DNA of 64,000 nucleotides, taken from positions 1,733,941 through 1,797,940 of the forward strand of contig NZ_CP039381.1 in assembly GCF_005601135.1 (NCBI RefSeq), written 5' to 3'. Every line of letters starts with the position of its first letter. Positions within the stretch are counted from its first letter, which is position 1. The position numbers and the translations under genes were made by a program. The DNA is from Ruminococcus bovis. GTDB lineage: Bacteria > Bacillota > Clostridia > Oscillospirales > Acutalibacteraceae. Positions 25,425 to 35,604 of this stretch are shown piece by piece. Below the pieces are notes generated by a model. The model was not told the DNA's origin. It made no database searches and worked only from the letters and a program-made list of their open reading frames with translations.

Positions 25425-25624
25425 AATTGACTCCTTTCCAAACCAATTATAAAATAGTACTATTATTTCACTTAAGAAAATACAATTGGTTAATCAAATA
25501 AAAATGTTAAATATTTACCTAAACATTTAGGATGATTGTATTATATACCAATTTATAACATATGTCAACATATAAATTATTAAATTTACAAATTTTCTTT
25601 GTTAAATTATATTTTACATTTGCC

Positions 25625-26090
25625 GTTCTGCTTTATAAATTAGGGTTTGTGGAGTTGTTATATTATAAAAAGTGTAAACTATGTCCTTGTATAAAATGTA
25701 AATTTTGTGGTTGCACAATTCATATTACAACGATATTTCGGAGCATAAACAGTATCAATTTTTATATCATATTATGGCTCACAGAGGTAGGGGCGAACAT
25801 CGTTCGCCCGTCAAAAAGTGTGATACCTATGGGATTATTGTCCTATTTGCAGACTATAAATTTATAATATCTACATAGGGCAAAGTACCTATATAAAGGC
25901 TAGTTTGTAACGGGACATCAATGATGTCCCCTACACCTGTGAGTCAGGGTTTTATACGATTTTATGTACATATTCTCACTATGAATTTTTCTTTATAGCC
26001 GATTTAATTTAAAACAAATTCACCTTAACCAACAATTTAAATTAAAAAGACAAACCCTAATTTGCAGAACGAATTTACCCTAACCTACAA
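25625..26090. repeat. Dispersed modular repeat, copy C
   Basis: This copy is intact. Hairpin 1 is GGGCGAAC-atc-GTTCGCCC (25791-25809); hairpin 2 is GGGACATC-aat-GATGTCCC (25912-25930). Outer inverted motifs are GGCTCACAG..GTAGG and CCTACACCTGTGAG. It begins with AAATTAGGGTTTGTGGAGTT and ends with AAACCCTAATTT, so the tails are inverted as well. A 101-residue ORF across it (25562-25867) looks accidental. Confidence 0.9.
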
Positions 26091-26119
26091 ATAAAATTAA
26101 AATAAAAAATAACAAAAGA

Positions 26120-26148
26120 AAAACTAGGTGGGATAACCACCTAGTTTA
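26120..26148 (-). terminator. Hairpin downstream of the CNNM protein gene
   Basis: AAACTAGGTGG/CCACCTAGTTT is a perfect 11-bp stem with a loop of about five bases and T-rich sequence (TTTTCTTTTG) on the minus strand. It lies about 220 bases beyond the CNNM gene stop. Confidence 0.65.
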
Positions 26149-26182
26149 GAATAAGTTATTTAATCCACTTATATGAAATTTA

Positions 26183-26330
26183 AAATTTAAAGTCCCCAAA
26201 TTTAAAGTCCCCAAATTTAAAGTCCCCAAAATTTAAAGTTCTAAAATCTAAGTTCCAAATTTAAGTCAAAAAAGTTTAGAATTCCAAAGATTTAGGAAAC
26301 CGAAAGTTTAAGGCCAAAAGTCAGAACCTG
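26183..26330. repeat. Tandem 15-bp repeat that decays rightwards
   Basis: Three perfect copies of AAATTTAAAGTCCCC (26183-26197, 26198-26212, 26213-26227) are followed by increasingly degenerate units (AAAATTTAAAGTTCT, AAAATCTAAGTTCC, AAATTTAAGTC, and so on) to about 26330. It lies just past the stop of the CNNM protein gene. No coding role is seen. Confidence 0.85.
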
Positions 26331-26369
26331 AAAACAAAAACAGAAAAATCATAAAATTAATACTTAAAA

Positions 26370-27641
26370 TTACTCTTCTTCTTTCTTTACTTTTGATGGG
26401 TCAACCTTAACAATTGCACTGATGATTCTTCTTTCTTCAACCTTATAAACTTCAAAAGAAAGACCATCAATCTCAAACTTATCTCCCTCTTTAGGGATTC
26501 TTCCCATATGTTCAAAGATAAAACCACCAACGGTGTGACTTTCTGTATCATTGTCAAAGTCCTCTCTGTCGGTAAGTTCAAGGAGTTGGTCAAATTCAAG
26601 GTCGCCACTAACAAAGTAGCAGTTTTCTCTTAGCTTTGTGTATTCTTTCTCTATATCCTCATCTTCATCATAGATTTCACCGACAATTTCTTCAATCAAG
26701 TCTTCCATTGTTACAATGCCCAGTGTACCACCGTATTCATCAGTAACAATTGCCATATTAACTTGATTTTTTCTAAGGTCATTCATTAATGCACTTAGCT
26801 TTCTGCTTTTATATGTGAAGAATGCATCATTGATAAGTAGCTTAATGTCAGGTGTTTTACCATCAATCAGTTCTTCTAAGTAATCCCTTGTGTATAGGAT
26901 ACCTAAGATATTGTCAAGATTTTCTTTATATACAGGAACTCTACTGTATCTTTCTGTGAGAATCTTGTTTTTGTTAGTTTCAAAGTCATCATCAATGTCA
27001 AGTGCCAACATATCAACTCTAGGAGTAAGTACCTCAAATGCTGACTTTTCGTCAAACTCTAGGGCTGACTGTACCATTTCACTTTCTTCTTCTTCAAGCA
27101 CACCTTCATTTTCAGAATGTTCAATAATATATTTTAGTTCATCTTCTGTTACAGTAGGTGAGTCGTTTCTAATGTTAAGTAACTTTAATGCACCGGTTTT
27201 AATTGCAATGAAAAGAAATGATAGTGGAGTAAGTACAATCATTAAACCTTTTAGGATAATTGCAGTGTTAAGTGCAACAGCCTCACTTTTTTCTTTACCG
27301 ATACATTTTGGAATAATCTCACCAAATGTAAGAACAAGTATTGTTGTAAGACCGGTTGAAATTGCAGCAGCAAAATTCTGAAAAATATTCATACAAAGTA
27401 CAGTTGCCAAAGATGAACAACCAAGGTTCACAACATTATTGCCAATTAATATTGTGGTTAGTGCTTTGTCAAAATTTTCTGTGATAAAGAGAGCATTCTT
27501 TGCTTTCTTGTTACCTTTGCTTTCCTCATTCTTTAGCCTTGCTGTACTAACACAAGAGAAAGCAGTTTCTATACAGGAAAAGAAACTAGAGCATAGGATA
27601 AGTAGCCCTATGACAATTCCTAATATTACATTACTATTCAA
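26370..27641 (-). CDS. CNNM/CorC-type membrane protein with tandem CBS domains (hemolysin family)
   Basis: This 423-residue protein belongs to the CNNM-CBS-CorC family (often labelled hemolysin, TlyC), linked to magnesium/cobalt homeostasis. The N-terminal CNNM/DUF21 domain has about four membrane segments (residues 5-150), followed by two CBS domains (about 205-330; VYKENLDNILGILYTRD and MAIVTDEYGGTLGIVTMEDLIEEIVGEI) and a C-terminal CorC_HlyC domain. The start is TTG with GGGAGGAAAT upstream on the minus strand. A tandem repeat and hairpin lie downstream. Confidence 0.9.
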   Translation of the reverse strand: MNSNVILGIVIGLLILCSSFFSCIETAFSCVSTARLKNEESKGNKKAKNALFITENFDKALTTILIGNNVVNLGCSSLATVLCMNIFQNFAAAISTGLTTILVLTFGEIIPKCIGKEKSEAVALNTAIILKGLMIVLTPLSFLFIAIKTGALKLLNIRNDSPTVTEDELKYIIEHSENEGVLEEEESEMVQSALEFDEKSAFEVLTPRVDMLALDIDDDFETNKNKILTERYSRVPVYKENLDNILGILYTRDYLEELIDGKTPDIKLLINDAFFTYKSRKLSALMNDLRKNQVNMAIVTDEYGGTLGIVTMEDLIEEIVGEIYDEDEDIEKEYTKLRENCYFVSGDLEFDQLLELTDREDFDNDTESHTVGGFIFEHMGRIPKEGDKFEIDGLSFEVYKVEERRIISAIVKVDPSKVKKEEE

Positions 27642-27733
27642 TTATTTCCTCCCAAAAATATTATTATTCTAATTATAGCACATTATATACAATTTTCAAT
27701 CATTAATTTAAGGATAAAATGGGAAAAATATTC

Positions 27734-27763
27734 TTGAAATAAACATATATATAATGATATAAT
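27734..27763 (+). promoter_or_regulatory. Promoter of the TepA-like gene
   Basis: TTGAAA (27734-27739), an 18-bp spacer and TATAAT (27758-27763). Transcription would begin near 27770, before the ATG at 27824. Confidence 0.6.
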
Positions 27764-27823
27764 TATATGGAGTTTGTACATTATATCTGAACTTTGGCAA
27801 AAACTAATGCTGAGGTGTATATA

Positions 27824-28549
27824 ATGAATAATGTAGATAACTTTAATTTAAAATCTAATCAAGAAAATGACGAACAAAATGATGAGGCGTCACTATCTGC
27901 TGAAAATGCAGAGGGTATCAAGAACATCGGTTCAGTTTTAACAGGTAGGGAAGATACCTTAATTCATTGTCTGACAATAATCGGACAGATTGAGGGACAT
28001 TATATTCTTCCAAGTCAGAACAAAACAACTAAGTATGAGCATATTATTCCTTTGCTGGTTTCGGTAGAGGAAGACCCAAATGTTAAGGGACTTTTGATTT
28101 TGCTTAATACAGTCGGTGGCGATGTAGAGGCAGGACTTGCAATTGCTGAGGTTATTGCCGGTATGAAGAAACCAACAGTTTCTATTGTACTTGGTGGTGG
28201 TCATTCAATCGGTATACCACTTGCAGTATCGGCAAAGAAAAGCTTTATTGCAAAAAGTGCCACAATGACTGCACATCCTGTAAGGACAAACGGTCTTACT
28301 GTTGGTGTGCCACAGAGTTTTGAGTATTTTCAGAGAATGCAAGAAAGAATAAATACATTCGTCAGCGACAATTCCAACATTTCAAAGGAAAAGTACAGTA
28401 GCCTTGTACTGAATACCGGAGAACTTGTTACGGATATTGGAACAATTCTTGATTCAGAGAAAGCCGTAAAATGTGGCTTAATTGATTCGGTAGGCACATT
28501 AAGTGAGGCAATTTCTTCACTTTATGATATGATAAACAACCAAAAATAA
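27824..28549 (+). CDS. ClpP-like serine protease, TepA type
   Basis: TepA-like proteins are ClpP-fold, membrane-associated serine proteases that do not pair with Clp ATPases; in Bacillus TepA has been linked to protein export and spore signal-peptide processing. The 241-residue protein has a nucleophile loop [12 protein letters not shown] (Ser) and [10 protein letters not shown] (His). An upstream in-frame TTG at 27794 lacks a ribosome-binding site, whereas GAGGTG precedes ATG 27824. The stop lies in a C(TTCG)G hairpin (28547-28564) before uppP. Confidence 0.82.
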   Translation: MNNVDNFNLKSNQENDEQNDEASLSAENAEGIKNIGSVLTGREDTLIHCLTIIGQIEGHYILPSQNKTTKYEHIIPLLVSVEEDPNVKGLLILLNTVGGDVEAGLAIAEVIAGMKKPTVSIVLGGGHSIGIPLAVSAKKSFIAKSATMTAHPVRTNGLTVGVPQSFEYFQRMQERINTFVSDNSNISKEKYSSLVLNTGELVTDIGTILDSEKAVKCGLIDSVGTLSEAISSLYDMINNQK

Positions 28550-28564
28550 CTGCTTCGGCAGTTA
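28547..28564 (+). other. UUCG-capped hairpin between tepA-like gene and uppP
   Basis: TAACTGC-TTCG-GCAGTTA is a perfect 7-bp stem with the extra-stable C(UUCG)G tetraloop. It includes the stop codon of the upstream gene and has no T-run, so it is more likely a processing or stability element than a terminator. The uppP ribosome-binding site AAGGAG lies four bases after it. Confidence 0.6.
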
Positions 28565-28581
28565 CATAAGGAGAGAGAATT

Positions 28582-29532
28582 ATGGATTATATCTATTCAA
28601 TCGTTATGGGTATTGTTCAAGGTTTAACAGAATTTTTACCTGTATCATCATCCGGACATTTAACACTTGTACAACATATCTTTGGTGTTGACGGAGAAAG
28701 CAACTTCTTCTTTAACATTATGCTTCATGTTGGTACACTATTTGCAGTTTGTGTTTTCTATTACAAATTGCTTTGGAGTTTGATAAAGTCATTCTTCGGT
28801 TTAATCAAAAAGATTTTCACAGGTAAGTTTAGTTGGAAAAACAGAACTGATGATGAAAATATGATTTTTATGCTTATTATCGGTTTACTTCCACTGTTCC
28901 TACTATTTGTTCCTGTACCGGGTACAGATATGGTATTTAAGGATGTTTCGGAAATGTTCTCAGGTAATAAGTACCTAATTTATGTTGCAAGTTTCTTAGT
29001 TATCACTTCAATTTTACTTTGGATTGGTATTGCTTGTAATAAGCGTACTTGTACTCATGCAATTCATTCAAGAAAAGATTTAGAAAATGAAGACGGTAGA
29101 AAGAACTACAATGTTCTTGATGCAATTTGTGTTGGTGTAATGCAGGTATTTGCTACACTACCGGGTATCTCTCGTTCAGGTTCAACTCTTGCAGTTGGCG
29201 AAATGCGTGGTATCAACAAGCAAAAGGCTATTGACTATACATTTATCCTAGGTATTCCAACAATTTTAGCGTCAGCAGTTTTTGAACTAAAAGATGCTCT
29301 AGGTTCAAATGTATCACCTACTGCTGAACTTGGTGTTGCTCCACTTATTATCGGTATGGTAGTTTCTGCAGTTGTAGGTTACTTAGCAATTTTGATTTTT
29401 AAATGGTTCTTAAAGACAGACAAGATGTACATATTCGCAATTTATACTGCAGTAATCGGTATTGTGGGTATTATTATTGCACTAATTGAGATGAATTGTG
29501 GTTTCAATATTTTCTCACACACTCCACTATAG
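28582..29532 (+). CDS. uppP: Undecaprenyl-diphosphatase UppP (BacA)
   Basis: UppP dephosphorylates undecaprenyl diphosphate to recycle the lipid carrier for peptidoglycan and wall polymers, and confers bacitracin tolerance. The 316-residue, roughly eight-helix membrane protein has both signatures: GIVQGLTEFLPVSSSGHL (residues 11-28) and LPGISRSGSTLAVG near 195. It is slightly longer than the usual 270 residues because of the loop around 75-110. It is followed after 17 bases by ftsK. Confidence 0.95.
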   Translation: MDYIYSIVMGIVQGLTEFLPVSSSGHLTLVQHIFGVDGESNFFFNIMLHVGTLFAVCVFYYKLLWSLIKSFFGLIKKIFTGKFSWKNRTDDENMIFMLIIGLLPLFLLFVPVPGTDMVFKDVSEMFSGNKYLIYVASFLVITSILLWIGIACNKRTCTHAIHSRKDLENEDGRKNYNVLDAICVGVMQVFATLPGISRSGSTLAVGEMRGINKQKAIDYTFILGIPTILASAVFELKDALGSNVSPTAELGVAPLIIGMVVSAVVGYLAILIFKWFLKTDKMYIFAIYTAVIGIVGIIIALIEMNCGFNIFSHTPL

Positions 29533-29549
29533 TAAAAGAAGGTTAATTA

Positions 29550-32228
29550 ATGGCGACAAAAAATACAGATAAGAAGTCAACTAAACAAACTAAGGGAAAA
29601 ACCCCTACCAAAAAGACTTCTAATTCCGGTAAAGGAAAAGTAAATAATAAAAGCAAAAGCCAGAAGTCTTCCTCTGTGAAAGAAAAGAAACCTGCAAATT
29701 ACAGAGTAAGAGCAATTATTTTACTTGCCCTAGCTGTTCTGTCTTTTTGTTTGTTATTTATCAAAGGTAACTTTGTTTGGAGTTTTATCAGTAACTCTAT
29801 TTACGGTATCTTTGGAGGTTCGGCAGTTTTAATTTCTGTTTCATTATTATATATAGCAGTTATGACTGCTAAAGAAAAGGAAGTACATAGACTAAAAGCT
29901 AAGGTAGGCTTCTGTGCTTTAACAGTGTTTCTGGCTTGTACATTGTGGTACATTTTCAGTGGCTATCAAAAGGGTAATTACTTTGTAGAGCTTGGTCATG
30001 AATTTATGGCAGGTTTTAATGGTGATTCCTTTGTAAGTCGTGGTGGTGGACTTTTTGGTGCATTACTTGGCTACCCTATGAGTTACGGACTGGGTAACAC
30101 TATTTCAGTTATTCTACTTGTACTTTTGATTTTAGTATTGCTACTTATTATTACAGGTGTTTCACTTCTTGATATTGCAAAGGCAGCAAGAAAGCCTATG
30201 GAAAAAGCAATGCATCAAGCTGAAATTCGTAAGCAAGAAAGAATTGAAAAGGAAAAGCAAAGAGAACTTGAGAAGCCTTATGAAGAAGAAAGCCTTGTAC
30301 CTACTTATAACGGTCCGATAGATATTCCACTAGATGGACCGATTAGAAAGAAAAAGAAAGATAATTCTTCTAGTGAAAATAAAAATACAGATAATAGCGA
30401 TACAAATGCTAATGCAGATACTTCTCTTGCTAAACAGAGAGATGAAACTGATAATTTAATTGACATTATCAAAAAGGCAAATCAACAGATTGAAAATGAC
30501 AACCCATCAACTTTAGATGCTATTAAAGAGAATGTTCGCAAAGAAAAAACTCAAGCACTTAAAGATGCAGCAAAACTTGCTAACCAATCTGTTGATACTG
30601 CTGAAATTGAAGATGAAACAAAAGCACTTGATGAACAAATTAAGGCAACCGGTAACGAAAAACATAGCAACTATGAGTTCCCACCAATTCAGCTATTAAA
30701 ACTTGCCGAAAACAAAAGTGCATCTAATATTAGAAATGAAATGCAAGAAAAAGCCGAAAAACTTGTTTCAACTCTAGATTCATTTGGTGTTAAGGTTAAG
30801 ATTACAAATATTTGCAGAGGTCCATCAGTTACTCGATATGAACTTCAACCTGCTCCAGGTGTTAAGATTAGTAAAATCACTAACCTTGCAGATGATATTG
30901 CCCTTAACCTTGCAGCTAACGGTGTAAGAATTGAAGCACCTATTCCGGGTAAAGCTGCTGTAGGTATTGAAGTACCTAACAAGGTAGTATCAATGGTTTC
31001 TATGCGTGAACTGATTGATAGTGAAGAATTTAGAAATGCTAAGAGTAAATTAACTTGTGTACTTGGTAGAGATATTAGTGGTGAGATTGTTACAACTGAC
31101 CTTGCAAAAATGCCTCATCTACTTATTGCCGGTACAACAGGTTCAGGTAAATCTGTTTGTGTTAACTCACTGCTAATGAGTATCCTTTACAGAGCAACCC
31201 CTGATGAAGTTAAGTTCCTACTTATTGACCCTAAGATGGTTGAATTTTCTAAATATAAAGGTATTCCTCATTTGCTTATTCCTGTAGTTTCTGATGCTAA
31301 GAAAGCAGCAGCAGCACTTAACTGGGCAGTAAGCGAAATGCTACAGAGATACCAACTGTTTTCTGAATATGATTGTAAGGATATTAATTCTTACAATGAC
31401 TTAATTGAAAGTAACTTGCAGTTTATTGCAGAACAAGATGTACCTGAAGGTGAAGAACCTGAGGTTATGGAAATTAACGGACTACCTGTTAGAACAGAAA
31501 AAATGTTCCGTTGTGTTATTGCTATTGATGAACTTGCTGACCTTATGATGGCAGCACCTTCAGAAGTAGAAGAAAGCATTTGCCGTCTTGCACAGATGGC
31601 TAGAGCAGCTGGTATGCACCTTGTTATTGCAACACAGAGACCATCTGTAAATGTTATTACCGGTGTTATCAAGGCTAACATTCCATCAAGAATTTCACTA
31701 AAGGTTTCTTCAAATATTGACTCAAGAACAATTCTTGACTTTGGTGGTGCTGAAAAACTAATCGGTAAAGGTGATATGCTATATTCTCCTGTTGGTGCAC
31801 CAAAGCCAATTCGTGTTCAAGGTTGTTTTGCCAGTGACCAAGAAATTGAAGGTGTTACAAGATATATCAAGAATCACCACCGTTCTCAGTACAACGAAGA
31901 AGTTGAAGCAAGAATCAAGAAGATTACAGTTGAGGGAATGGAAGCTGACAATAAGGGTGGCAACGGTGACTTGGATCTTGATGAAAAGATAGAAGAAGCT
32001 ATTAAGATTGTTATTGATGCAGGACAAGCATCAACAAGCCTTGTACAAAGAAGACTAAAGGTTGGTTATGCAAGAGCAGGACGAATGATTGACGAAATGG
32101 AAAGTCTGGGCATTGTAGGACCACACCAAGGCAGTAAGCCAAGAGAAGTTTTAATGACTTATCAAGATTGGCTTGAAAGAAAAAATAATTTAGGAAAAGA
32201 AAGTGAAGAAAAAACTTCACAGGAGTAA
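29550..32228 (+). CDS. FtsK/SpoIIIE-family DNA translocase
   Basis: This membrane-bound motor pumps double-stranded DNA across a closing septum, in division or into the forespore. The 892 residues comprise a Lys/Thr/Ser-rich cytoplasmic start (1-50), four membrane helices (about 52-215), a charged linker (to about 385), the alpha/beta translocase domain with Walker A GTTGSGKSV (near 530) and LLIDPKMVEF, and a C-terminal winged-helix gamma domain (SLVQRRLKVGYARAGRMIDEME) that reads KOPS/SRS sequences. Whether it serves as FtsK or SpoIIIE cannot be decided here. The next gene starts six bases later. Confidence 0.93.
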   Translation: MATKNTDKKSTKQTKGKTPTKKTSNSGKGKVNNKSKSQKSSSVKEKKPANYRVRAIILLALAVLSFCLLFIKGNFVWSFISNSIYGIFGGSAVLISVSLLYIAVMTAKEKEVHRLKAKVGFCALTVFLACTLWYIFSGYQKGNYFVELGHEFMAGFNGDSFVSRGGGLFGALLGYPMSYGLGNTISVILLVLLILVLLLIITGVSLLDIAKAARKPMEKAMHQAEIRKQERIEKEKQRELEKPYEEESLVPTYNGPIDIPLDGPIRKKKKDNSSSENKNTDNSDTNANADTSLAKQRDETDNLIDIIKKANQQIENDNPSTLDAIKENVRKEKTQALKDAAKLANQSVDTAEIEDETKALDEQIKATGNEKHSNYEFPPIQLLKLAENKSASNIRNEMQEKAEKLVSTLDSFGVKVKITNICRGPSVTRYELQPAPGVKISKITNLADDIALNLAANGVRIEAPIPGKAAVGIEVPNKVVSMVSMRELIDSEEFRNAKSKLTCVLGRDISGEIVTTDLAKMPHLLIAGTTGSGKSVCVNSLLMSILYRATPDEVKFLLIDPKMVEFSKYKGIPHLLIPVVSDAKKAAAALNWAVSEMLQRYQLFSEYDCKDINSYNDLIESNLQFIAEQDVPEGEEPEVMEINGLPVRTEKMFRCVIAIDELADLMMAAPSEVEESICRLAQMARAAGMHLVIATQRPSVNVITGVIKANIPSRISLKVSSNIDSRTILDFGGAEKLIGKGDMLYSPVGAPKPIRVQGCFASDQEIEGVTRYIKNHHRSQYNEEVEARIKKITVEGMEADNKGGNGDLDLDEKIEEAIKIVIDAGQASTSLVQRRLKVGYARAGRMIDEMESLGIVGPHQGSKPREVLMTYQDWLERKNNLGKESEEKTSQE

Positions 32229-32233
32229 GAGTT

Positions 32234-34147
32234 ATGGCATTTCTTCCGATTACAGTAGAAGAAGTTGAAGAAAGAGGATGGGACGAAATTGACTTTGTCT
32301 TTGTAACAGGTGACAGTTATGTTGACCATCCATCTTTCGGTGTGTCTATTATTTCAAGAGTTTTAGAGGCTAAAGGTTATAGGGTTGCAATTCTTTCACA
32401 ACCTAATTGGAAAGATGAAAGAAACTTCAATCCATTCGGTAAGCCAAAGCTAGGTTTCTTTGTTACTTCCGGTAACATTGACTCAATGGTAGCACACTAT
32501 ACAGTAAATAAGAAAAAGCGTTCTGATGATGCCTATACTGCAGGTGGTAAATCAGGTAAAAGACCTGATAGAGCAGTAATTGTGTATAGTAGAATTCTCA
32601 GAAAGCTATATCCTGATTCACCTATTATTCTTGGTGGACTGGAGGCATCACTTAGAAGATTTGCCCATTATGACTATTGGGATGATTCTGTAAGACAGTC
32701 AATTCTATTTGACAGCCAAGCAGATATTTTGACCTATGGTATGGGTGAAAATCAAACAATTGAAATTGCAAAAAGACTTGCACAAGGTAAGTCAGTTAAG
32801 CAGTTAAGAGACATTAAGGGTATTTGTTACTATGTACCTACAAGTGAATATAAGCCTGGTCCTGTAGTTGATTTGCCAAGCTATGAAAGAGTTTGTGAAA
32901 GCAAAAAGGACTATGCCATTGCTGCTAGGAAAGAACTTGAAGAGGCTGATGCAGTAAGAGGCAGAACAGTTATTCAGCGACATGGTAAGTATATTCTTGT
33001 ACAAAACCCACCAATGCCACCACTTACAACAGAAGAACTTGATTGGGTGTATTCTTTACCATACGAAAAGTATTATCATCCTAGTTATGAGGCACTTGGT
33101 GGTGTACCTGGAATTAAGGAAGTTGAATTTTCAATTACCCACAACAGAGGTTGTTTTGGTGCTTGTAATTTTTGTTCAATTGCATTCCATCAAGGCAGAG
33201 CGATTACTGTCAGAAGTAAAGAAAGTGTACTTGATGAGGCAAGAAGATTAGTTGATAATCCAAGATTTAAAGGATACATTCACGATGTAGGTGGACCAAC
33301 TGCTAACTTTAGATTGCCTTCTTGTACTTTCCAAAAAGAACATGGTATGTGTAAGAACAAAAAGTGTCTTGCACCAAAGCCTTGCAGAAATCTTCAAGTT
33401 AATCACGAAGAATATATTGATATTCTACGAGAAATGAGAGCAATTAAGGGTATCAAAAAGGTGTTTATCCGTTCAGGTATTCGTTTTGATTACCTTATGG
33501 AGGATGAAAGTAAAGAGTTTTTCCATGAACTTGTTAAGTACCATGTTAGTGGTCAGTTAAAGGTTGCACCTGAACATTGTTCAGCAGCAGTCCTTGATAA
33601 AATGGGTAAGCCTCATATTGAAACTTACAAGAGATTTCAGGATGAATTCTATAAATTTACAAAACAAGTTGGTAAGGAACAGTACCTTGTACCATACCTA
33701 ATGAGTTCACATCCCGGTTCAACTCTAAAGGATGCAGTAGAACTTGCATTGTTCCTAAAGAAAGAACATATTAGACCTGAACAGGTACAGGACTTTTACC
33801 CAACACCGGGTACAATCAGTACTGCAATGTTCTATACAGAACTTGACCCATATACACTAGAACCTGTATATGTGCCAAAGACTATGAAAGAAAAGCATAT
33901 GCAGAGAGCATTGCTACAATACTTTAACCCTAAGAATAAGGAAATTGTTGTAGAGGCACTTAGAAAAGCCGGTAGAACCGATTTAATCGGTAATGGCAAG
34001 AACTGTCTTGTATCTATGCCACAAAATATGAGAACTCAAAAGAATTCTCAGGGCAAACAAAATAACCGTAACAAAAATAAAAACAAAAACAGAAATGTAA
34101 ACAGAAACAGACACCACAACAATCACAACAGAAGTGGCAGAAGATAA
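32234..34147 (+). CDS. YgiQ family radical SAM protein
   Basis: YgiQ-type proteins are radical S-adenosylmethionine enzymes of unknown reaction, conserved widely. The 637-residue protein has the N-terminal UPF0313 segment (TGDSYVDHPSFG), a central ITHNRGCFGACNFCSIAFHQGR with the Cx3Cx2C cluster motif (around 308-315), a second Cys set (CTFQKEHGMCKNKKCLAPKPC) and APEHCS. The last 45 residues are almost only Asn, Lys, Arg, Gln and His, a probable disordered RNA- or polyanion-binding tail. It is close behind ftsK. Confidence 0.9.
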   Translation: MAFLPITVEEVEERGWDEIDFVFVTGDSYVDHPSFGVSIISRVLEAKGYRVAILSQPNWKDERNFNPFGKPKLGFFVTSGNIDSMVAHYTVNKKKRSDDAYTAGGKSGKRPDRAVIVYSRILRKLYPDSPIILGGLEASLRRFAHYDYWDDSVRQSILFDSQADILTYGMGENQTIEIAKRLAQGKSVKQLRDIKGICYYVPTSEYKPGPVVDLPSYERVCESKKDYAIAARKELEEADAVRGRTVIQRHGKYILVQNPPMPPLTTEELDWVYSLPYEKYYHPSYEALGGVPGIKEVEFSITHNRGCFGACNFCSIAFHQGRAITVRSKESVLDEARRLVDNPRFKGYIHDVGGPTANFRLPSCTFQKEHGMCKNKKCLAPKPCRNLQVNHEEYIDILREMRAIKGIKKVFIRSGIRFDYLMEDESKEFFHELVKYHVSGQLKVAPEHCSAAVLDKMGKPHIETYKRFQDEFYKFTKQVGKEQYLVPYLMSSHPGSTLKDAVELALFLKKEHIRPEQVQDFYPTPGTISTAMFYTELDPYTLEPVYVPKTMKEKHMQRALLQYFNPKNKEIVVEALRKAGRTDLIGNGKNCLVSMPQNMRTQKNSQGKQNNRNKNKNKNRNVNRNRHHNNHNRSGRR

Positions 34148-34152
34148 TTCTT

Positions 34153-34181
34153 TACAAAATCAAATGTTTTTGTTATACTCT
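34153..34181 (+). promoter_or_regulatory. Promoter of tyrS
   Basis: TTTACA (34153-34158), a 17-bp spacer and TATACT (34176-34181). Transcription near 34188 leaves only a short leader before ATG 34220, with no room for a T-box. Confidence 0.7.
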
Positions 34182-34219
34182 ATATAATATATAATTAAAT
34201 GAATGAGAGGAAACTAGAA

Positions 34220-35443
34220 ATGGGCGTATATGAAGAACTAGTTGCAAGAGGATTAATTGCACAGGTTACAGATGAAAAAGAAATTAGAGAACTTGTAAAC
34301 AGTGGTAAAGCTGTATTCTATATTGGTTTTGACCCAACTGCCGATAGCCTACATGTAGGTCACTTTATGGCACTATGCCTAATGAAAAGACTACAGATGG
34401 CAGGTAATAAGCCTATTGCCCTAATCGGTGGTGGTACTGCAATGGTTGGTGACCCATCAGGCAGAACTGATATGCGTCAGATGATGACACCTGAAACTAT
34501 TCAGCACAATGTTGATTGTTTCAAGAAGCAGATGAGCAGATTTATTGACTTTTCTGATGACAAGGCTCTAATGGTAAACAATGCAGATTGGCTAATGGAC
34601 CTTAACTATGTTGATGTACTTAGAGATGTAGGTGCACACTTTAGTGTTAACAGAATGCTAACTGCTGAATGTTACAAGCAGAGAATGGAAAAAGGTCTAT
34701 CTTTCCTTGAATTTAACTATATGATTATGCAGTCTTATGACTTCTATGCACTATATAAGAAGTATGGTTGTAATATGCAGTTCGGTGGTGATGACCAGTG
34801 GTCTAATATGCTAGGTGGTACTGAACTTATCAGAAGAAAACTTGGCAAGGACGCATATGCAATGACTATTAACCTACTTCTAAACTCAGAAGGTAAGAAG
34901 ATGGGTAAGACACAGTCAGGTGCAGTTTGGCTTTCTGCTGAAAAGACTTCACCATACGATTTCTACCAGTATTGGAGAAATGTTGATGATAGTGATGTTA
35001 TTAAGTGTCTAAAGATGTTAACATTCCTTTCATTAGAAGAAATTGCTGAATTAGAAAAGCTAGAAGGTGCTGAAATCAACAAGGCTAAGGAAGTTCTTGC
35101 ATTTGAACTAACAAAACTTGTTCACGGTGAAGAAGAAGCTACTAAGGCTCAGAATACTGCAAGAACAGTATTTGCCGGTGGTGGTAAAGATGCCAATATG
35201 CCATCAACAGACCTAACTAAGGATGAACTAGGTGAGGGTATTCAGATTCTTGACCTACTAGTTAAGTGTGGTCTTATCTCAAGTAAGGGTGAAGGCAGAA
35301 GACTTATCACTCAGAACGGTATCTCTGTAAATGATGCTAAAGTAACTGACATTTTCCTAGAAATTAAGGAAGATGACTTTACAGATAATGAACTTGTTAT
35401 CAAAAAGGGTAAGAAAGTCCACCATAAGGTTAACCTAGTTTAA
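34220..35443 (+). CDS. tyrS: Tyrosyl-tRNA synthetase
   Basis: This class I synthetase charges tRNA-Tyr. The 407-residue protein has the HIGH-equivalent [13 protein letters not shown] near residue 40, the tyrosine-binding [26 protein letters not shown], the KMSKS-equivalent [10 protein letters not shown] near 230, and a C-terminal S4 domain. An ATG at 34199 lies only about 11 bases after the predicted transcription start and before GAGAGG, so 34220 is the better start ([15 protein letters not shown], as in relatives). Confidence 0.95.
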   Translation: MGVYEELVARGLIAQVTDEKEIRELVNSGKAVFYIGFDPTADSLHVGHFMALCLMKRLQMAGNKPIALIGGGTAMVGDPSGRTDMRQMMTPETIQHNVDCFKKQMSRFIDFSDDKALMVNNADWLMDLNYVDVLRDVGAHFSVNRMLTAECYKQRMEKGLSFLEFNYMIMQSYDFYALYKKYGCNMQFGGDDQWSNMLGGTELIRRKLGKDAYAMTINLLLNSEGKKMGKTQSGAVWLSAEKTSPYDFYQYWRNVDDSDVIKCLKMLTFLSLEEIAELEKLEGAEINKAKEVLAFELTKLVHGEEEATKAQNTARTVFAGGGKDANMPSTDLTKDELGEGIQILDLLVKCGLISSKGEGRRLITQNGISVNDAKVTDIFLEIKEDDFTDNELVIKKGKKVHHKVNLV

Positions 35444-35542
35444 TCAATTAATAAATGATTTTGTGACATAGATTTATTTGTCAAAATGATATAAAGTGGC
35501 TCAAGCCATCTAGGCAAACAGTTCACCTAAAAAAATAATCAA

Positions 35543-35571
35543 AGTAACCACTTACATTAGTAGGTGGTTAT
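35543..35571 (+). terminator. Terminator after tyrS
   Basis: AGTAACCACTTAC/GTAGGTGGTTATTT pairs over a short loop, followed by TTTCATTTTA, about 100 bases after the tyrS stop. Confidence 0.7.
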
Positions 35572-35604
35572 TTCATTTTATATTGTAATTTTATTTTCAA
35601 TTTT

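Noticed and set aside
25562..25867. 101-residue plus-strand ORF with Cys/Lys pairs
   Set aside because: It runs straight through repeat copy C, including hairpin 1, has no ribosome-binding site, and is not kept in the other repeat copies.
34148..34219. T-box leader for tyrS
   Set aside because: The predicted transcription start leaves only about 30 bases before the start codon, with no T-box sequence or antiterminator pair.
35460..35540. Possible structured RNA between the tyrS stop and its terminator (TGGCTCAAGCCA hairpin)
   Set aside because: Only a 5-bp stem is visible, it has no T-run and no similarity to a known class; it is too weak to list as a feature.
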